NCBI RefSeq assembly: GCF_026151205.1 | Contig: NC_087079.1 | Span: forward strand, 17,602,945 to 17,666,944 | Length of the DNA: 64,000 bases | Direction of reading: 5' to 3' | Source: Bolinopsis microptera | Lineage: Eukaryota > Ctenophora > Tentaculata > Lobata > Bolinopsidae | In this document: one piece after another, positions 21,766-31,530 of the stretch | Position numbering within the stretch: the stretch's first letter is position 1 | Layout of the letters: every line of letters starts with the position of its first letter | Notes under the pieces: generated by a model | What the model was told of the DNA's origin: nothing | Databases searched by the model: none | What the model saw: only the letters and a program-made list of their open reading frames with translations | Translations under genes and position numbers: made by a program

Positions 21766-21985
21766 TTGATAAAAAAGCAAGAGACTAAGGGGTATGGAGC
21801 ACACTGCTTTTCATGTGTTTTATACACTGACCATGAGTTCCTTCAGACAAATTTTATTAAAGATTATCTTTTGTGGGGACCGAGGGTTCATCGTCCGAGT
21901 ATTAAGCAGACACTCCTCATCACTATGTTCGTAGAAATATTTCCTTTACCCTCATGAGCTGTTGTCCATATAGATTGTTTTAACA
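21712..21985 (+). repeat. ~270-bp repeat, copy 1 (copy 2 at 24979-25257)
   Basis: From AACAAATAAACCCTGTTTAC to the TATAGATTGTTTTAA region it is almost identical to 24979-25257. It ends at the start of the 45-bp satellite region in this copy, and at a LINE fragment in the other. Confidence 0.8.
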
Positions 21986-22104
21986 ATTGATCAATGTTTC
22001 TCATGTGTTTTATACACTGACCATGAGCTCCTTTACACAAATTGTACACCCTTTGACGAATCATGGAACCGACCGGACAATAGTGGCGCAGACGACTAAA
22101 CACC

Positions 22105-23347
22105 TCTATCACGCACACAATACCCTCGTACACTTCTATCACGCACATTACAGCATAGTTTATACTACCCTCGTACACTTCTATCACGCACATTACAGCA
22201 TAGTTTATACTACCCCCGTACACTTCTATCACGCACATTACAGCATAGTTTATACTACCCTCCTACACTTCTATCACGCACATTACAGCATAGTTTATAC
22301 TACCCTCCTACACTTCTATCACGCACATTAAAGCATAGTTTATACTACCCTCGTACACTTCTATCACGCACATTACAGCATAGTTTATACTACCCTCGTA
22401 CACTTCTATCACGCACATTGCAGCATACTTTATACTACCCTCGTACACTTCTATCACGCACATTACAGCATAGTTTATACTACCCTCGTACACTTCTATC
22501 ACGCACATTACAGCATAGTTTATACTACCCCCGTACACTTCTATCACGCACATTAAAGCATAGTTTATACTACCCTCGTACACTTCTATCACGCACATTA
22601 CAGCATAGTTTATACTACCCTCGTACACTTCTATCACGCACATTGCAGCATACTTTATACTACCCTCGTACACTTCTATCACGCACATTGCAGCATACTT
22701 TATACTACCCTCGTACACTTCTATCACGCACATTACAGCATAGTTTATACTACCCTCGTACACTTCTATCACGCACATTGCAGCATACTTTATACTACCC
22801 TCGTACACTTCTATCACGCACATTACAGCATAGTTTATACTACCCTCGTACACTTCTATCACGCACATTACAGCATAGTTTATACTACCCTCGTACACTT
22901 CTATCACGCACATTACAGCATAGTTTATACTACCCTCGTACACTTCTATCACGCACATTACAGCATAGTTTATACTACCCTCGTACACTTCTATCACACA
23001 CATTACAGCATAGTTTATACTACCCTCGTACACTTCTATCACGCACATTACAGCATAGTTTATACTACCCTCGTACACTTCTATCACGCACATTACAGCA
23101 TAGTTTATACTACCCTCGTACACTTCTATCACGCACATTACAGCATAGTTTATACTACCCTCGTACACTTCTATCACGCACATTACAGCATAGTTTATAC
23201 TACCCTCGTACACTTCTATCACGCACATTACAGCATAGTTTATATTACCCTCGTACACTTCTATCACGCACATTACAGCATAGTTTATACTACCCTCGTA
23301 CACTTCTATCACGCACATTACAGCATAGTTTATACTACCCTCGTACA
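22105..23347. repeat. 45-bp satellite array, ~27 copies
   Basis: Unit begins TACACTTCTATCACGCACAT and ends TATACTACCCTCG. Copies are highly homogeneous with a few shared variants (TTGCAGCATAC, TTAAAGCATAG) that recur in several units, a sign of unequal exchange or conversion. Since 45 is a multiple of three, long ORFs (408 aa minus, 313 aa plus) are open on both strands and are not considered genes. Confidence 0.95.
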
Positions 23348-23349
23348 GT

Positions 23350-24975
23350 TGTAAACTAAGAACTAATGATACTGGATAACTAATAATAAATAATCGTGCA
23401 CTTGGCCGGGGGAGTTCCGGACATTTTACCCAACATTTTTTGTCAGGTTGGCATGTAGAGATACCAGTTGGTAGTACTACACATACCAGTTGGTAGTACT
23501 TAATAATTTTTTTCCCTACTCTTGCCGAAGGCAAAAAGATCGTAGGGAATAAGTAATCGGGTTTGGATATATGAGGTGGCCCGATGGACCTGCGATGATG
23601 ACAAAAGTCTGCTCCTTCGAAATATAGACCACTCCCCTATAATTAAGTGTATAGGAAGCGTCTGTTATGCTGAGCGCGACGCTAGCCGTGTGTTAATTAA
23701 TTACAGTGAAATTCCTCCTTCGCAAAGTTATTTTCCGCAATTTTCTGGATTCATTTATTGTTGATGTGCGGCGCTGCATTGGTCAAATAAATCGTCAATT
23801 TTTACCAGGCACGAATCCCACTCATTTATAAAAAACATAGTTTTAGTATGTAAATATGGTGCACTTTTATTTCCAGTCACACTTTTCACTTAAAAGAATT
23901 AATGTTGACGGATGTTACTCGTCTAAATTTCTTCGAAGTAGCGCACGCCGCTTTCTTCTCGAAATGGCCCGATGGCACGAGCTACGAAGTAGCGCGCGCC
24001 GGGCCATGGCCAGATCATTAACAATGGTCAAGAATTAATGGTACAAGTACATGGTAGGGAAAATTGATCGTGCGTGGTTTAACCGCGGCGAAATTCTTGT
24101 TTTTTGTGAAACTTGGTTTCGACATAGCAGTTGACCCAACTAATTTGAGAGGGTCTCGGACCCCAACCGCCAAATGGTACCTGCAGGGCGGCCACGCCCA
24201 TATTTGGTCCAAATTAGGCCCAATTTAGCTTGTAGCGCGATGCGTTACTGTGCGTTACTGTTACCTGGCTAGATCGGCGAGATGCGCTACTGTGCCGCGC
24301 CGAGCTGCCATGAATTGACATCGTCAATTAAAATTTAGCCAAATACCCTGAACATGGCCAAAACCCAAGTTTTAGTTTTACTTGTAGCTAGTGGTCCCCT
24401 GAACTCGTATATGAATTTTCATTAAAATTGGACAAACAATGACTAGGCTATGTGAGTATGAGCTAAAACCTATACGCCCGCGCCATATTTGGGCATATGC
24501 GCCTAATTTGATCGATTTTTGCCCATAAATTGATCAAATATCAATATTTTTGAATGAAACCAACTTTATATAAAAGGTAAGCCTAAACTACACATTCTCT
24601 ACGATTATAAGCTCAATATCTACCTAACTTTGGATTCTGTATTCAAATAATCGTAAACAATGAACAAAATCGCCCATATCTCAGTTTGCGATATTTGCAT
24701 TGCAAAACTGATTTCGCTCAAAACATGCACAATAGAACTCAATAGGGTTTCAATTTTCTTTCATGAAATTTTCAGAATCAACGTAGAATTGCATTTCTGT
24801 ATTCAGATCAGTACCTTACAGTAGTAGATCAGTTGCTGAGAGCGGGCTCCTCGTTTATATGGAGCACTCTCTGAGCAACTAATGTGATATCAATTCTGCT
24901 TTCCCGCCAAATTTGGCTCGAAAGTGTAATAATATTAGTTAACTTGTGTTAATACCTTACCATACGTCTACACGT
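23350..24975. other. Non-coding interval with dispersed GC-rich repeats
   Basis: Includes a tandem of ATACCAGTTGGTAGTACT (about 23460 and 23481), the inverted copy of the 8720 repeat (23900-24025), and at 24232-24330 a member of a GC-rich family with GATCGGCGAGATGCG, GCCGCGCCGAGCTGC and GACATCGTCAATT, also seen near 33980-34125, 36625-36800 and 37385-37495. No gene supported. Confidence 0.5.
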
Positions 24976-24978
24976 AAT

Positions 24979-25257
24979 CAAACAAATAAACCCTGTTTAC
25001 AATGAGATAACATGACGTGATCGAATCACGTGTTTTGATAAAAAAGCAAGAAACTGAGGGGTATGGAGCACACTGCTTTTCATGTGTTTTATACACTGAC
25101 CATGAGTTCCTTCAGACAAATTTTATTAAAGATTATCTTTTGTGGGAACCGAGGGTTCATCGTCCGAGTATTAAACAGACACTCCTCATCACTATGTTCG
25201 TAGAAATATTTCCTTTACCCTCATGAGCTGTTGTCCATATAGATTGTTTTAATAATT
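24979..25257 (+). repeat. ~270-bp repeat, copy 2
   Basis: Near-identical to 21712-21985 and includes two of the CACGTG-like sites (one altered to GACGTG). Its right border coincides with the 3' border of a LINE fragment at 25249-25790. Confidence 0.8.
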
Positions 25258-25790
25258 CATCTTGATATGACCCTCTGATTTACTGTACATGTCTTTGATG
25301 ATGTCGTAGTAGCCGCCGTTGACGCCATAGCAGGCTAGTTTGAACAGGAGGGCTTGTCTGCACACTAGATCAAACGCTTTTCGGAGATCAATGAACACTG
25401 CATATATTTTACTTTTCACTTTCTTGTATTTTTCGATTGTGGACATCAGCGTGAATATATGGTCATTACATTGACTTCCTTTGGTAAAGCCTGCTTGATT
25501 AGGTGGATCTGGATGAGAGATTTGGCGGTGAGTGACAAGCCGAGATAGCAGCATCGTGGAGAGCAGTTTCCCAATACAGCTACATACTGCTATTGCTCTA
25601 TAGTTGTCAGGGTTCCTGATGCACCCTTTTTTGTGAATCGGTGTGATCACACTTTAGCTCCAGAGGTAGGTTCCTGTCTCAAGGCACAGATTGAAGAGTT
25701 TAAGGAGGAGGGACCTCATTTTCACGTTCAAACCCTTGAGCATTTCATTGCTTATGTGGTCAAAAGCAGATGCTTTGCCACATTGATTGT
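25249..25790 (-). pseudogene. Reverse transcriptase fragment, same clade as the intact LINE
   Basis: The minus strand reads GKASAFDHISNEMLKGL, then VITPIHKKGCIRNPDNYRAI, then YAVFIDLRKAFDLVCRQALL, ending SEGHIKMNY. These align in order with ORF2 of the LINE at 55090-58851 (ITPLHKKGDKDNPDNYRAV, YAVFVDFRKAFDSVCREALF). An in-frame stop lies just before VITPIHKK, and both EN and the WADD block are absent. It is a truncated, diverged relative about 180 codons long. Confidence 0.85.
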
Positions 25791-26135
25791 GGTGTCTAGT
25801 GGTTAAGTTTACTAGCAGGAACCCTTATTACCCTAAAATGGTGTCAAGACTCAAGAGACTAAAATAATTATTACCTATTTAATTCGCGTTTTTGACACCA
25901 CTTGGGGGTCCAAATTTTGGGCTCTAAAATCACTAATTCTTGGCCAATTTTTTATTTTTTCATGCTGAATTGGAGGCCATTAAAGCATTTGACCCAGTCA
26001 AAAAAGTTTCAGTTCTATATCTTTTACGGTTTTTGCGGAAATTCGCTTTAAAGTTGATGCCGTGGTGTCAGTAAAATGGCACGGATAAATAAATATATAT
26101 ATATATCGTCTCGCTTTATATATAGTAAGATAAGA
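25790..26135. other. Non-coding interval
   Basis: No gene seen. It includes GACACCACTTGGGGGTCC near 25890 and an AT dinucleotide run (26096-26106). Confidence 0.4.
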
Positions 26136-26137
26136 TA

Positions 26138-26275
26138 TTCATTATAATACAAATGCGACCAGCACGAGGTACGTACAAAAACTTAAGGAACAAAAGTCTT
26201 GAAAACAAGCTGCTGTAACACCGGATAACGACAATTTGTCGTTAGCTTGTAGTTGTAGATGCAACAGATTGTTTC
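26138..26275 (+). repeat. ~130-bp dispersed repeat, copy 1
   Basis: ATAATACAAATGCGACCAGC through TTAGCTTGTAGTTGTAGATG is repeated almost exactly at 28557-28690, just upstream of the pentraxin-like gene. It contains a small stem, CGACAATTTGTCG. Confidence 0.75.
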
Positions 26276-26334
26276 ATAGTTTTTCTTGGGCAACTCCAAA
26301 TGATTACGCTACTGTAATTTTGACACAAAAGCTA

Positions 26335-26892
26335 TGTTTAAAACTGATTACAGAGGGGGAAGGTAGTTACAAATTGGCCAGAAGTGATGTGTGAACGGCC
26401 CCTAACGGTACGTGGATTTCTATGATGTATCTGAATAACTAATGAACATACATGGATTTTGCAGGCAGAATATCCAGCGAAAACTTTTATTTTAGATATG
26501 TAGAGAAGAAATGATCAGATGCTCATTTGAAATAATAACAGCAAAATAATTTAATCAATGAGGCCGCGCAAAATCCATGGATATTCATTATTTATCACTT
26601 ATCAGTATCTTAATCAGGTTAGTTATAGTTTTGGTGACTGTGATACCGCTGGATAAGGATTCAGATACACCTTGTCATACGTTGTATGACCCGCCGCGCA
26701 CGAGTGCGCGGCTCCCCCTGTATCGTACAAACTCTACAGTTTCACTATAGTGAAACGACGATGGGTGTCACGACGTGATACAAGATACACCTTAGAAATC
26801 CACATACCGTTAGGGACCGTTCACACATCACTTCTGGCCAATTTTTAACCCCCTTCTCCCTCTTAGTCTTATCTGTAACCAGTTTTAAAGGG
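26335..26892. mobile_element. Putative MITE with ~90-bp inverted termini
   Basis: Left arm 26338-26424 (TTAAAACTGATTACAG, GGCCAGAAGTGATGTGTG, CCCCTAACGGTACGTGG) is inverted at 26796-26892 with a few changes. The interior (about 370 bp) contains nested palindromes including GTTTCACTATAGTGAAAC. Arm sequence GATGTGTGAACGGCCCC resembles motifs at 2205-2222 and 16525-16550, which suggests a widespread terminal family. Flanking TSD not resolved. Confidence 0.6.
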
Positions 26893-27065
26893 ACATACTG
26901 AAATATTGATAATTTAGTCATTTTAAAATATTTTTAGCTGATGTTTTTACAGAACATTACTTACAATCCGTAGAAGAAGCCCTTTAAAGAATTATATAAT
27001 CAAACAATAAATGACGAAGTTACAAACCGAACAAGGTCGAGAGAAGCAAAATTGAAATTTTTGGG

Positions 27066-27165
27066 TTCCCGTACTGTAGTGCGACACGTACCCTAGTGCG
27101 AAACATACCCTAGTGCGAAACCTTCAAGATCGACACTGTCGCACTACAGTACGCTACCTGGAATG
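27066..27165. repeat. Inverted repeat hairpin
   Basis: CGTACTGTAGTGCGACA (27069) pairs with TGTCGCACTACAGTACG (ending about 27162). Between and after them CCCTAGTGCGAAAC and variants recur. It lies downstream of the MULE-like fragment and could be the terminus or sub-terminal region of that transposon, but this is inference. Confidence 0.5.
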
Positions 27166-27319
27166 TACTGCGACACGAACTAAAGTGCGACAAAAAACTA
27201 CACATTCAATAAAATTTGAAATTACAATACAATGTTTTTAAGTTTTAATGACAAGAGTGTAGTCGTGTATGAGTATTGCATTGGGGTTAAATATTAAATC
27301 AAAAATATTTCATTAAATA

Positions 27320-27603
27320 TTACACTTCAAATAGTCCATTCTGTGTTCCAACACACTTCAAATAGTCCATTCTGTCATAATCATCGTAGCAATCAATCTC
27401 AGCGTTCAGGTGACGGTCGTAATCGATCCACTTCTTCAGTCGGGGAGGAGGTGGTTGTCTGAGCATCTTCTGGTTGATCTTCCACTGGGTTAGATCCTGC
27501 TCCTTCTTCAGGACGTCGATAAATCGCCAGATAGTAGGGTTGGTGCAGCCCATCAAGGATCGAAAACCGTTGTACCAACCCTCAGCAATGTAGAATTTAA
27601 GAT
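27320..27603 (-). pseudogene. MULE-type transposase C-terminal fragment
   Basis: On the minus strand the coding part reads AEGWYNGFRSLMGCTNPTIW, then RFIDVLKKEQDLTQWKI. This resembles the conserved block (VEGWHN, HPxIWxFI, LKxEQ) near the C-terminus of MULE transposases common beside FLYWCH domains in invertebrate genomes. About 94 codons remain. The 5' side is cut exactly where the 756-bp element (27604-28359) begins. The 3' end contains a 23-bp direct duplication (ACTTCAAATAGTCCATTCTG at about 27325 and 27356). Confidence 0.65.
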
Positions 27604-28359
27604 ATATATACATATCACCGGAGACTCGCGGGCGGAACAAAATATTGCACGCGCACGCGCGTGCAATATTTCATATGTCCCCGAGGGCGCTAGCCCGAGG
27701 AGGACATATTTTCGTATAGCACGGAGGGCCCATCGGGCCCGAGTGCTATACGATTTTTCCGCCCGCGGGTCGAGGTGATGTGGATTATATCCACCAGCGG
27801 GCGTATTACAGTTAATATATAATTTTATAAATAAACAATGGAGCTTGTATAAAAGTCAACTCTAGAAAAGGTCGCCACTAATAGTTGTAACCATGGTAAC
27901 ACGTCACGTGTTCAATGTAAGCCAATCATAAAGGGCTGTGTCGTATATAGGGGCTGGAGATGCACTGCATTCCTGGGCCGTGGGAATAATGAATGTAATG
28001 TCAGTGACGATGAATATCAATAATATAGGGGGATTATAGTGCTGATGTGTATTATGTAGTGTGTTATAATAACTTTGATATAAATCAAAGTATCATGTCA
28101 TCTGCTCACGAGCTGCATGAGCAGCCCTACCGGACACAAAAATAAAATGTATATATTATAGTCAGTGTATTAAGGAATTTCACATGGAGACGATACAGAA
28201 ACTGAAAATATTTTAGAGAACTCCGGGCTATATTGCTACTGGTCAAATTAAATGTCACTTGTTAGCGGGCTATATCATGAGCGGGCTGTAGAGATATCGG
28301 GTCCTTTGACAGCGGGCTGGTGAGAGCCCGCTATGCGAAAAAGCGCACGCTGGTGGATA
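27604..28359 (+). mobile_element. 756-bp hairpin-headed element, copy A
   Basis: Same length as, and by eye essentially identical to, the reverse complement of 29211-29966. The head, 27627-27767, has a perfect 11-bp outer stem (CGCGGGCGGAA with TTCCGCCCGCG) enclosing three stem-loops at 27641-27670, 27673-27709 and 27713-27752, a cloverleaf layout. The tail end GCGCACGCTGGTGGATA (ending 28359) reappears inverted inside as TATATCCACCAGCGGGCG at 27787, so an inner inverted repeat encloses about 570 bp. More stem-loops occur near the tail (AGCGGGCT-AGCCCGCT at about 28302). No coding capacity. No clean target duplication at this copy. Its left edge truncates the MULE-like fragment. Confidence 0.85.
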
Positions 28360-28556
28360 TAATATAATTTAGTTACCATGTATTTTTGGAGCCGAACAGC
28401 ATAAGTATATTGTGAAGTCATGTACACTGTCACATTGCAAGCTGTTATATGTTTTATGTGGTAAATGGAAATTCATAAAACGGAGTACGCATACACTTGA
28501 AGACTTGAAGACTCAATCAGCTGATCAGTGATCACCTCATATTATTTATTATATTT
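28360..28556. other. Spacer between copy A and the 130-bp repeat
   Basis: AT-rich, no gene. Translating it on the minus strand does not continue the MULE-like fragment. Confidence 0.35.
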
Positions 28557-28690
28557 ATAATTATTATAATACAAATGCGAACAGCACGAGGTACGTACAA
28601 AAACTTATGGAACAAAAGTCTTGAAAACAAGCTGCTGTAACACCGGATAACGACAATTTGTCGTTAGCTTGTTATAGTTGTAGATGCAAT
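28557..28690 (+). repeat. ~130-bp dispersed repeat, copy 2
   Basis: Near-identical to 26138-26275. It ends about 210 bp before the pentraxin-like start codon. Confidence 0.75.
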
Positions 28691-28903
28691 TCAATACGGA
28701 AAGTTTAAGTTGCAATTACTTGATAAGATAATAAACCGGATGATGTACCAGATGATACAAGTTTGATTGAGCAATTTGACGACATAATCAGATGTTAACC
28801 AAAGAATGTAGTCCCATCATTGAACGACGTGCAGGTATACAAGCAGCAAATCTTTAACTGACCCTGGGAACTAGCTGAGCTCACTTATCTTTTTCACAAT
28901 CTA

Positions 28904-30828
28904 ATGATGATCTCTCTGACAATTCTACTCGCAGTGGTGGGACTAGCCGCCAGTGGCACCGCCAGGGACACCAGCTACAACAAGATCATCAACTTCCCCG
29001 CTGCTAGCAACGCCAACTACATCAGCTTCAACCCTGAACTTCCTGCCCTGACTGGATTAACTGTGTGTGCTTGGAAGCAGGACAAGGACAATGGACGAGC
29101 CAGATACTGGTTCAGCTACGCAGTTCCTGGAAACGATAACGAGCTCATCTTGGGAGACGCAAATGGTATGCACAAATTTTATGTGAAGAGAACCGTGACT
29201 CAATCTTATATATCCACCAGCGTGCGCTTTTTCGCATAGCGGGCTCTCACCAGCCCGCTGTCAAAGGACCCGATATCTCTACAGCCCGCTCATGATATAG
29301 CCCGCTAACAAGTGACATTTAATTTGACCAGTAGCAATATAGCCCGGAGTTCTCTAAAATATTTTCAGTTTCTGTATCGTCTCCATGTGAAATTCCTTAA
29401 TACACTGACTATAATATATACATTTTATTTTTGTGTCCGGTAGGGCTGCTCATGCAGCTCGTGAGCAGATGACATGATACTTTGATTTATATCAAAGTTA
29501 TTATAACACACTACATAATACACATCAGCACTATAATCCCCCTATATTATTGATATTCATCGTCACTGACATTACATTCATTATTCCCACGGCCCAGGAA
29601 TGCAGTGCATCTCCAGCCCCTATATACGACACAGCCCTTTATGATTGGCTTACATTGAACACGTGACGTGTTACCATGGTTACAACTATTAGTGGCGACC
29701 TTTTCTAGAGTTGACTTTTATACAAGCTCCATTGTTTATTTATAAAATTATATATTAACTGTAATACGCCCGCTGGTGGATATAATCCACATCACCTCGA
29801 CCCGCGGGCGGAAAAATCGTATAGCACTCGGGCCCGATGGGCCCTCCGTGCTATACGAAAATATGTCCTCCTCGGGCTAGCGCCCTCGGGGACATATGAA
29901 ATATTGCACGCGCGTGCGCGTGCAATATTTTGTTCCGCCCGCGAGTCTCCGGTGATATGTATATATATCTTATACCAAGATAATTAAGGTCAAGTGGATC
30001 CACGTGTGTGGTGCCTGGGACTCAGAGACTGGAAATGCCGTCATCAGTATCAACGGAAAAGCAGTAAATACTGTCGTGGTCAAGAAAGGAGAGGCTTTGA
30101 GAGCAGGAGGTAATCTGGTTATCGGCCAGGAGCAGGACACTGTAGGAGGAGGGTTCGACTCTAACCAAGCATACATTGGAAACCTCTACAACATCAACAT
30201 GTGGGACAGAGCTCTCACTCAAGCTGAAATTGCTTCTATGTTCAATGAAGGTATGTGTGGGATCTTCTTTGCTGGTTTGAGTGGTTCGGAACCAATCATC
30301 TCTTACGCTGATATTCTGGCCAAAGAAATGCATGGAGACGTATCCGTCGTTGATGGGGAGTGCGATGTTGTCGAATGCCCCCCGGTTGTCGAATGCCCGG
30401 TTGTCGAATGCCCGGTTGTTGAATGCCCTGCTCTTTTCTGCCCTGAAAAAGAATGCCCTGTAACAGAATGCCCTGCTGTCACATGCCCTGAAAAAGAATG
30501 CCCTGCTGTCAAGGAATGCCCTGTTGTCGAAGAAATAGAATGCCCTGCAAAAGAAGAATGTTCTCTGCCTGCTAGAGATTGCCCCGGTATCGAACCTCAC
30601 CAACCAGCCTGCTGGAAGCCTCTAGAGGAAACCAGGTTCAAGGGAGGTGTGAGCATTGGTTACATTGAAGGAGACATAAACGCAGCCAAGGCTGTGTGTT
30701 ACGCCAGTGGAACATGCTTAGCTATATCTTGTGCGGAGAAAAAAGGAGCAGTTTCATGTCAACTGTTGACTTCATTCGGAAAAGAAAAGAAAGGCAAAGG
30801 TATGACATCATTTGTTTACACATGTTAA
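28904..30828 (+). pseudogene. Secreted pentraxin/LamG-like protein with Cys-Pro repeats and PAN-like tail, exon split by element copy B
   Basis: The ATG at 28904 opens a signal peptide (ISLTILLAVVGLAASGTA). A pentraxin/LamG-type lectin fold follows: LPALTGLTVCAWKQD, NELILGD, KWIHVCGAWDSETG, AYIGNLYNINMWDRALT, and HGDVSVVDGEC, in the order found in pentraxins. Next comes about 65 residues rich in (V)VECP units, then a C-terminal Cys-rich module (KPLEETRF, AKAVCYASGTCLAISC, SFVYTC) like a PAN/apple domain, stop at 30826-30828. The frame is continuous on both sides except for 29211-29974: the 756-bp insertion plus one copy of the 8-bp duplication. Left reading runs into the element and stops at 29239; 764 extra bases also shift the frame. 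No splice pair removing it in frame was found. As sequenced the gene is broken; removing the insert conceptually leaves one uninterrupted exon of about 386 codons. Confidence 0.85.
29211..29966 (-). mobile_element. 756-bp hairpin-headed element, copy B, inserted in a coding exon
   Basis: Reverse complement of copy A. Flanked by direct 8-bp repeats ATCTTATA at 29203-29210 and 29967-29974, the expected target duplication. The codon frame on each side (CAA TCT TAT / TCT TAT ACC) shows that the target was coding DNA. Because the borders are AT-rich, the exact cut between target and element could shift by a few bases. The cloverleaf head lies at the right end (about 29803-29943). Confidence 0.88.
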
Positions 30829-30848
30829 GCAGTGCCAGAAGTAGGTGA

Positions 30849-30854
30849 AATAAA
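30849..30854 (+). promoter_or_regulatory. Candidate polyadenylation signal of the pentraxin-like gene
   Basis: AATAAA 20 bp after the stop codon at 30828, a normal position for a short 3' UTR. Confidence 0.6.
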
Positions 30855-31044
30855 GAACAATTAAATTAGAAGACGGTAGTTTCAAAATTGTGTTCAGTTC
30901 TTTTTTGTTCTTGATATTATTGTAAAACGTTCAAAACTTTAAAAAAGAATGCAATTTTGATAAAATTCACGTAGTTTCATTTTTGAAAAGACAAATTTAA
31001 CGACCATTGAATGAGTACATTTTTTTAAGCTACAAAAATGAAAC

Positions 31045-31320
31045 ATCGGGTGACAGGAATAAAAAATAGTTGTGTGGAGGTCTTGAAGAAATTTGCGAAA
31101 AATACGCACCAGCACTGTTATAAAAGATTCGGTAAAAAATCCAAAATCGCCATATTCAGGTGCCTTAAAAACATGTTAAAATTAAGTTAGAGATCTGAAA
31201 CTTTGCAGGGCGTCTAGACGTTGACCAAATCGATTGTACAAAAAGTTTCAAGTTTCAGGAGTATCGGGAAGTGGGTTTTCTGGAACCCCTGTTTTACAAC
31301 AGATTGTCGTGAAGTATTAT
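31045..31320 (+). repeat. Dispersed repeat related to 21205-21340 and 33708-33868
   Basis: The first half (TTGTGTGGAGGTC, CCAGCACTGTTA) matches 21240-21340. The second half (TTGCAGGGCGTCTAGACG, AGTATCGGGAAGTGGG, CAACAGATTGTCGTGAAG) matches 33755-33868. It appears to be one longer family of which the other places hold parts. Confidence 0.65.
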
Positions 31321-31343
31321 ATCTATCTATTTATATATCTATT

Positions 31344-31530
31344 TGACCAAAACCCATAATCATGGGTAGAATGGACCGCTGCCAGTGTCTCTCTTTCCCA
31401 AAAAAAGGAAATGATATTAATTTGAATAACTGTCCGCAATATGCAAAATGATACCGAGAATGAAATCGGTCGCTCACTTTTCCCATTCATTCACGGCTTA
31501 AGAATTGTAATAAGTTTCGATTAATTATAT
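31344..31530. mobile_element. Partial copy of the 9291 TIR element
   Basis: Begins with the 22-bp left terminus TGACCAAAACCCATAATC and follows the 9291 element through GATACCGAGAATGAAATCGG to AATAAGTTTCGATT, but lacks the right terminus. It represents the empty site for the hAT insertion at 9325-9647. An inverted internal scrap follows at 31700-31760. Confidence 0.7.

Noticed and set aside
22105-23347. Regular array as a CRISPR locus
   Set aside because: The whole 45-bp unit is repeated with no unique spacers, and the context is eukaryotic.
22308-23534. 408-aa minus-strand and 313-aa plus-strand ORFs
   Set aside because: By-products of the 45-bp satellite, whose length is a multiple of three.
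29167-29988. Copy B as a spliceable intron (GTATGC donor at 29166, AAG acceptor at 29988)
   Set aside because: The phases do not match (exon would end in phase 1 and restart in phase 0), and it would delete coding sequence present on both sides.
30022-30603. 193-aa minus ORF rich in FRA/NRAFDNR
   Set aside because: Antisense of the VECP-coding repeat region of the pentraxin-like gene.
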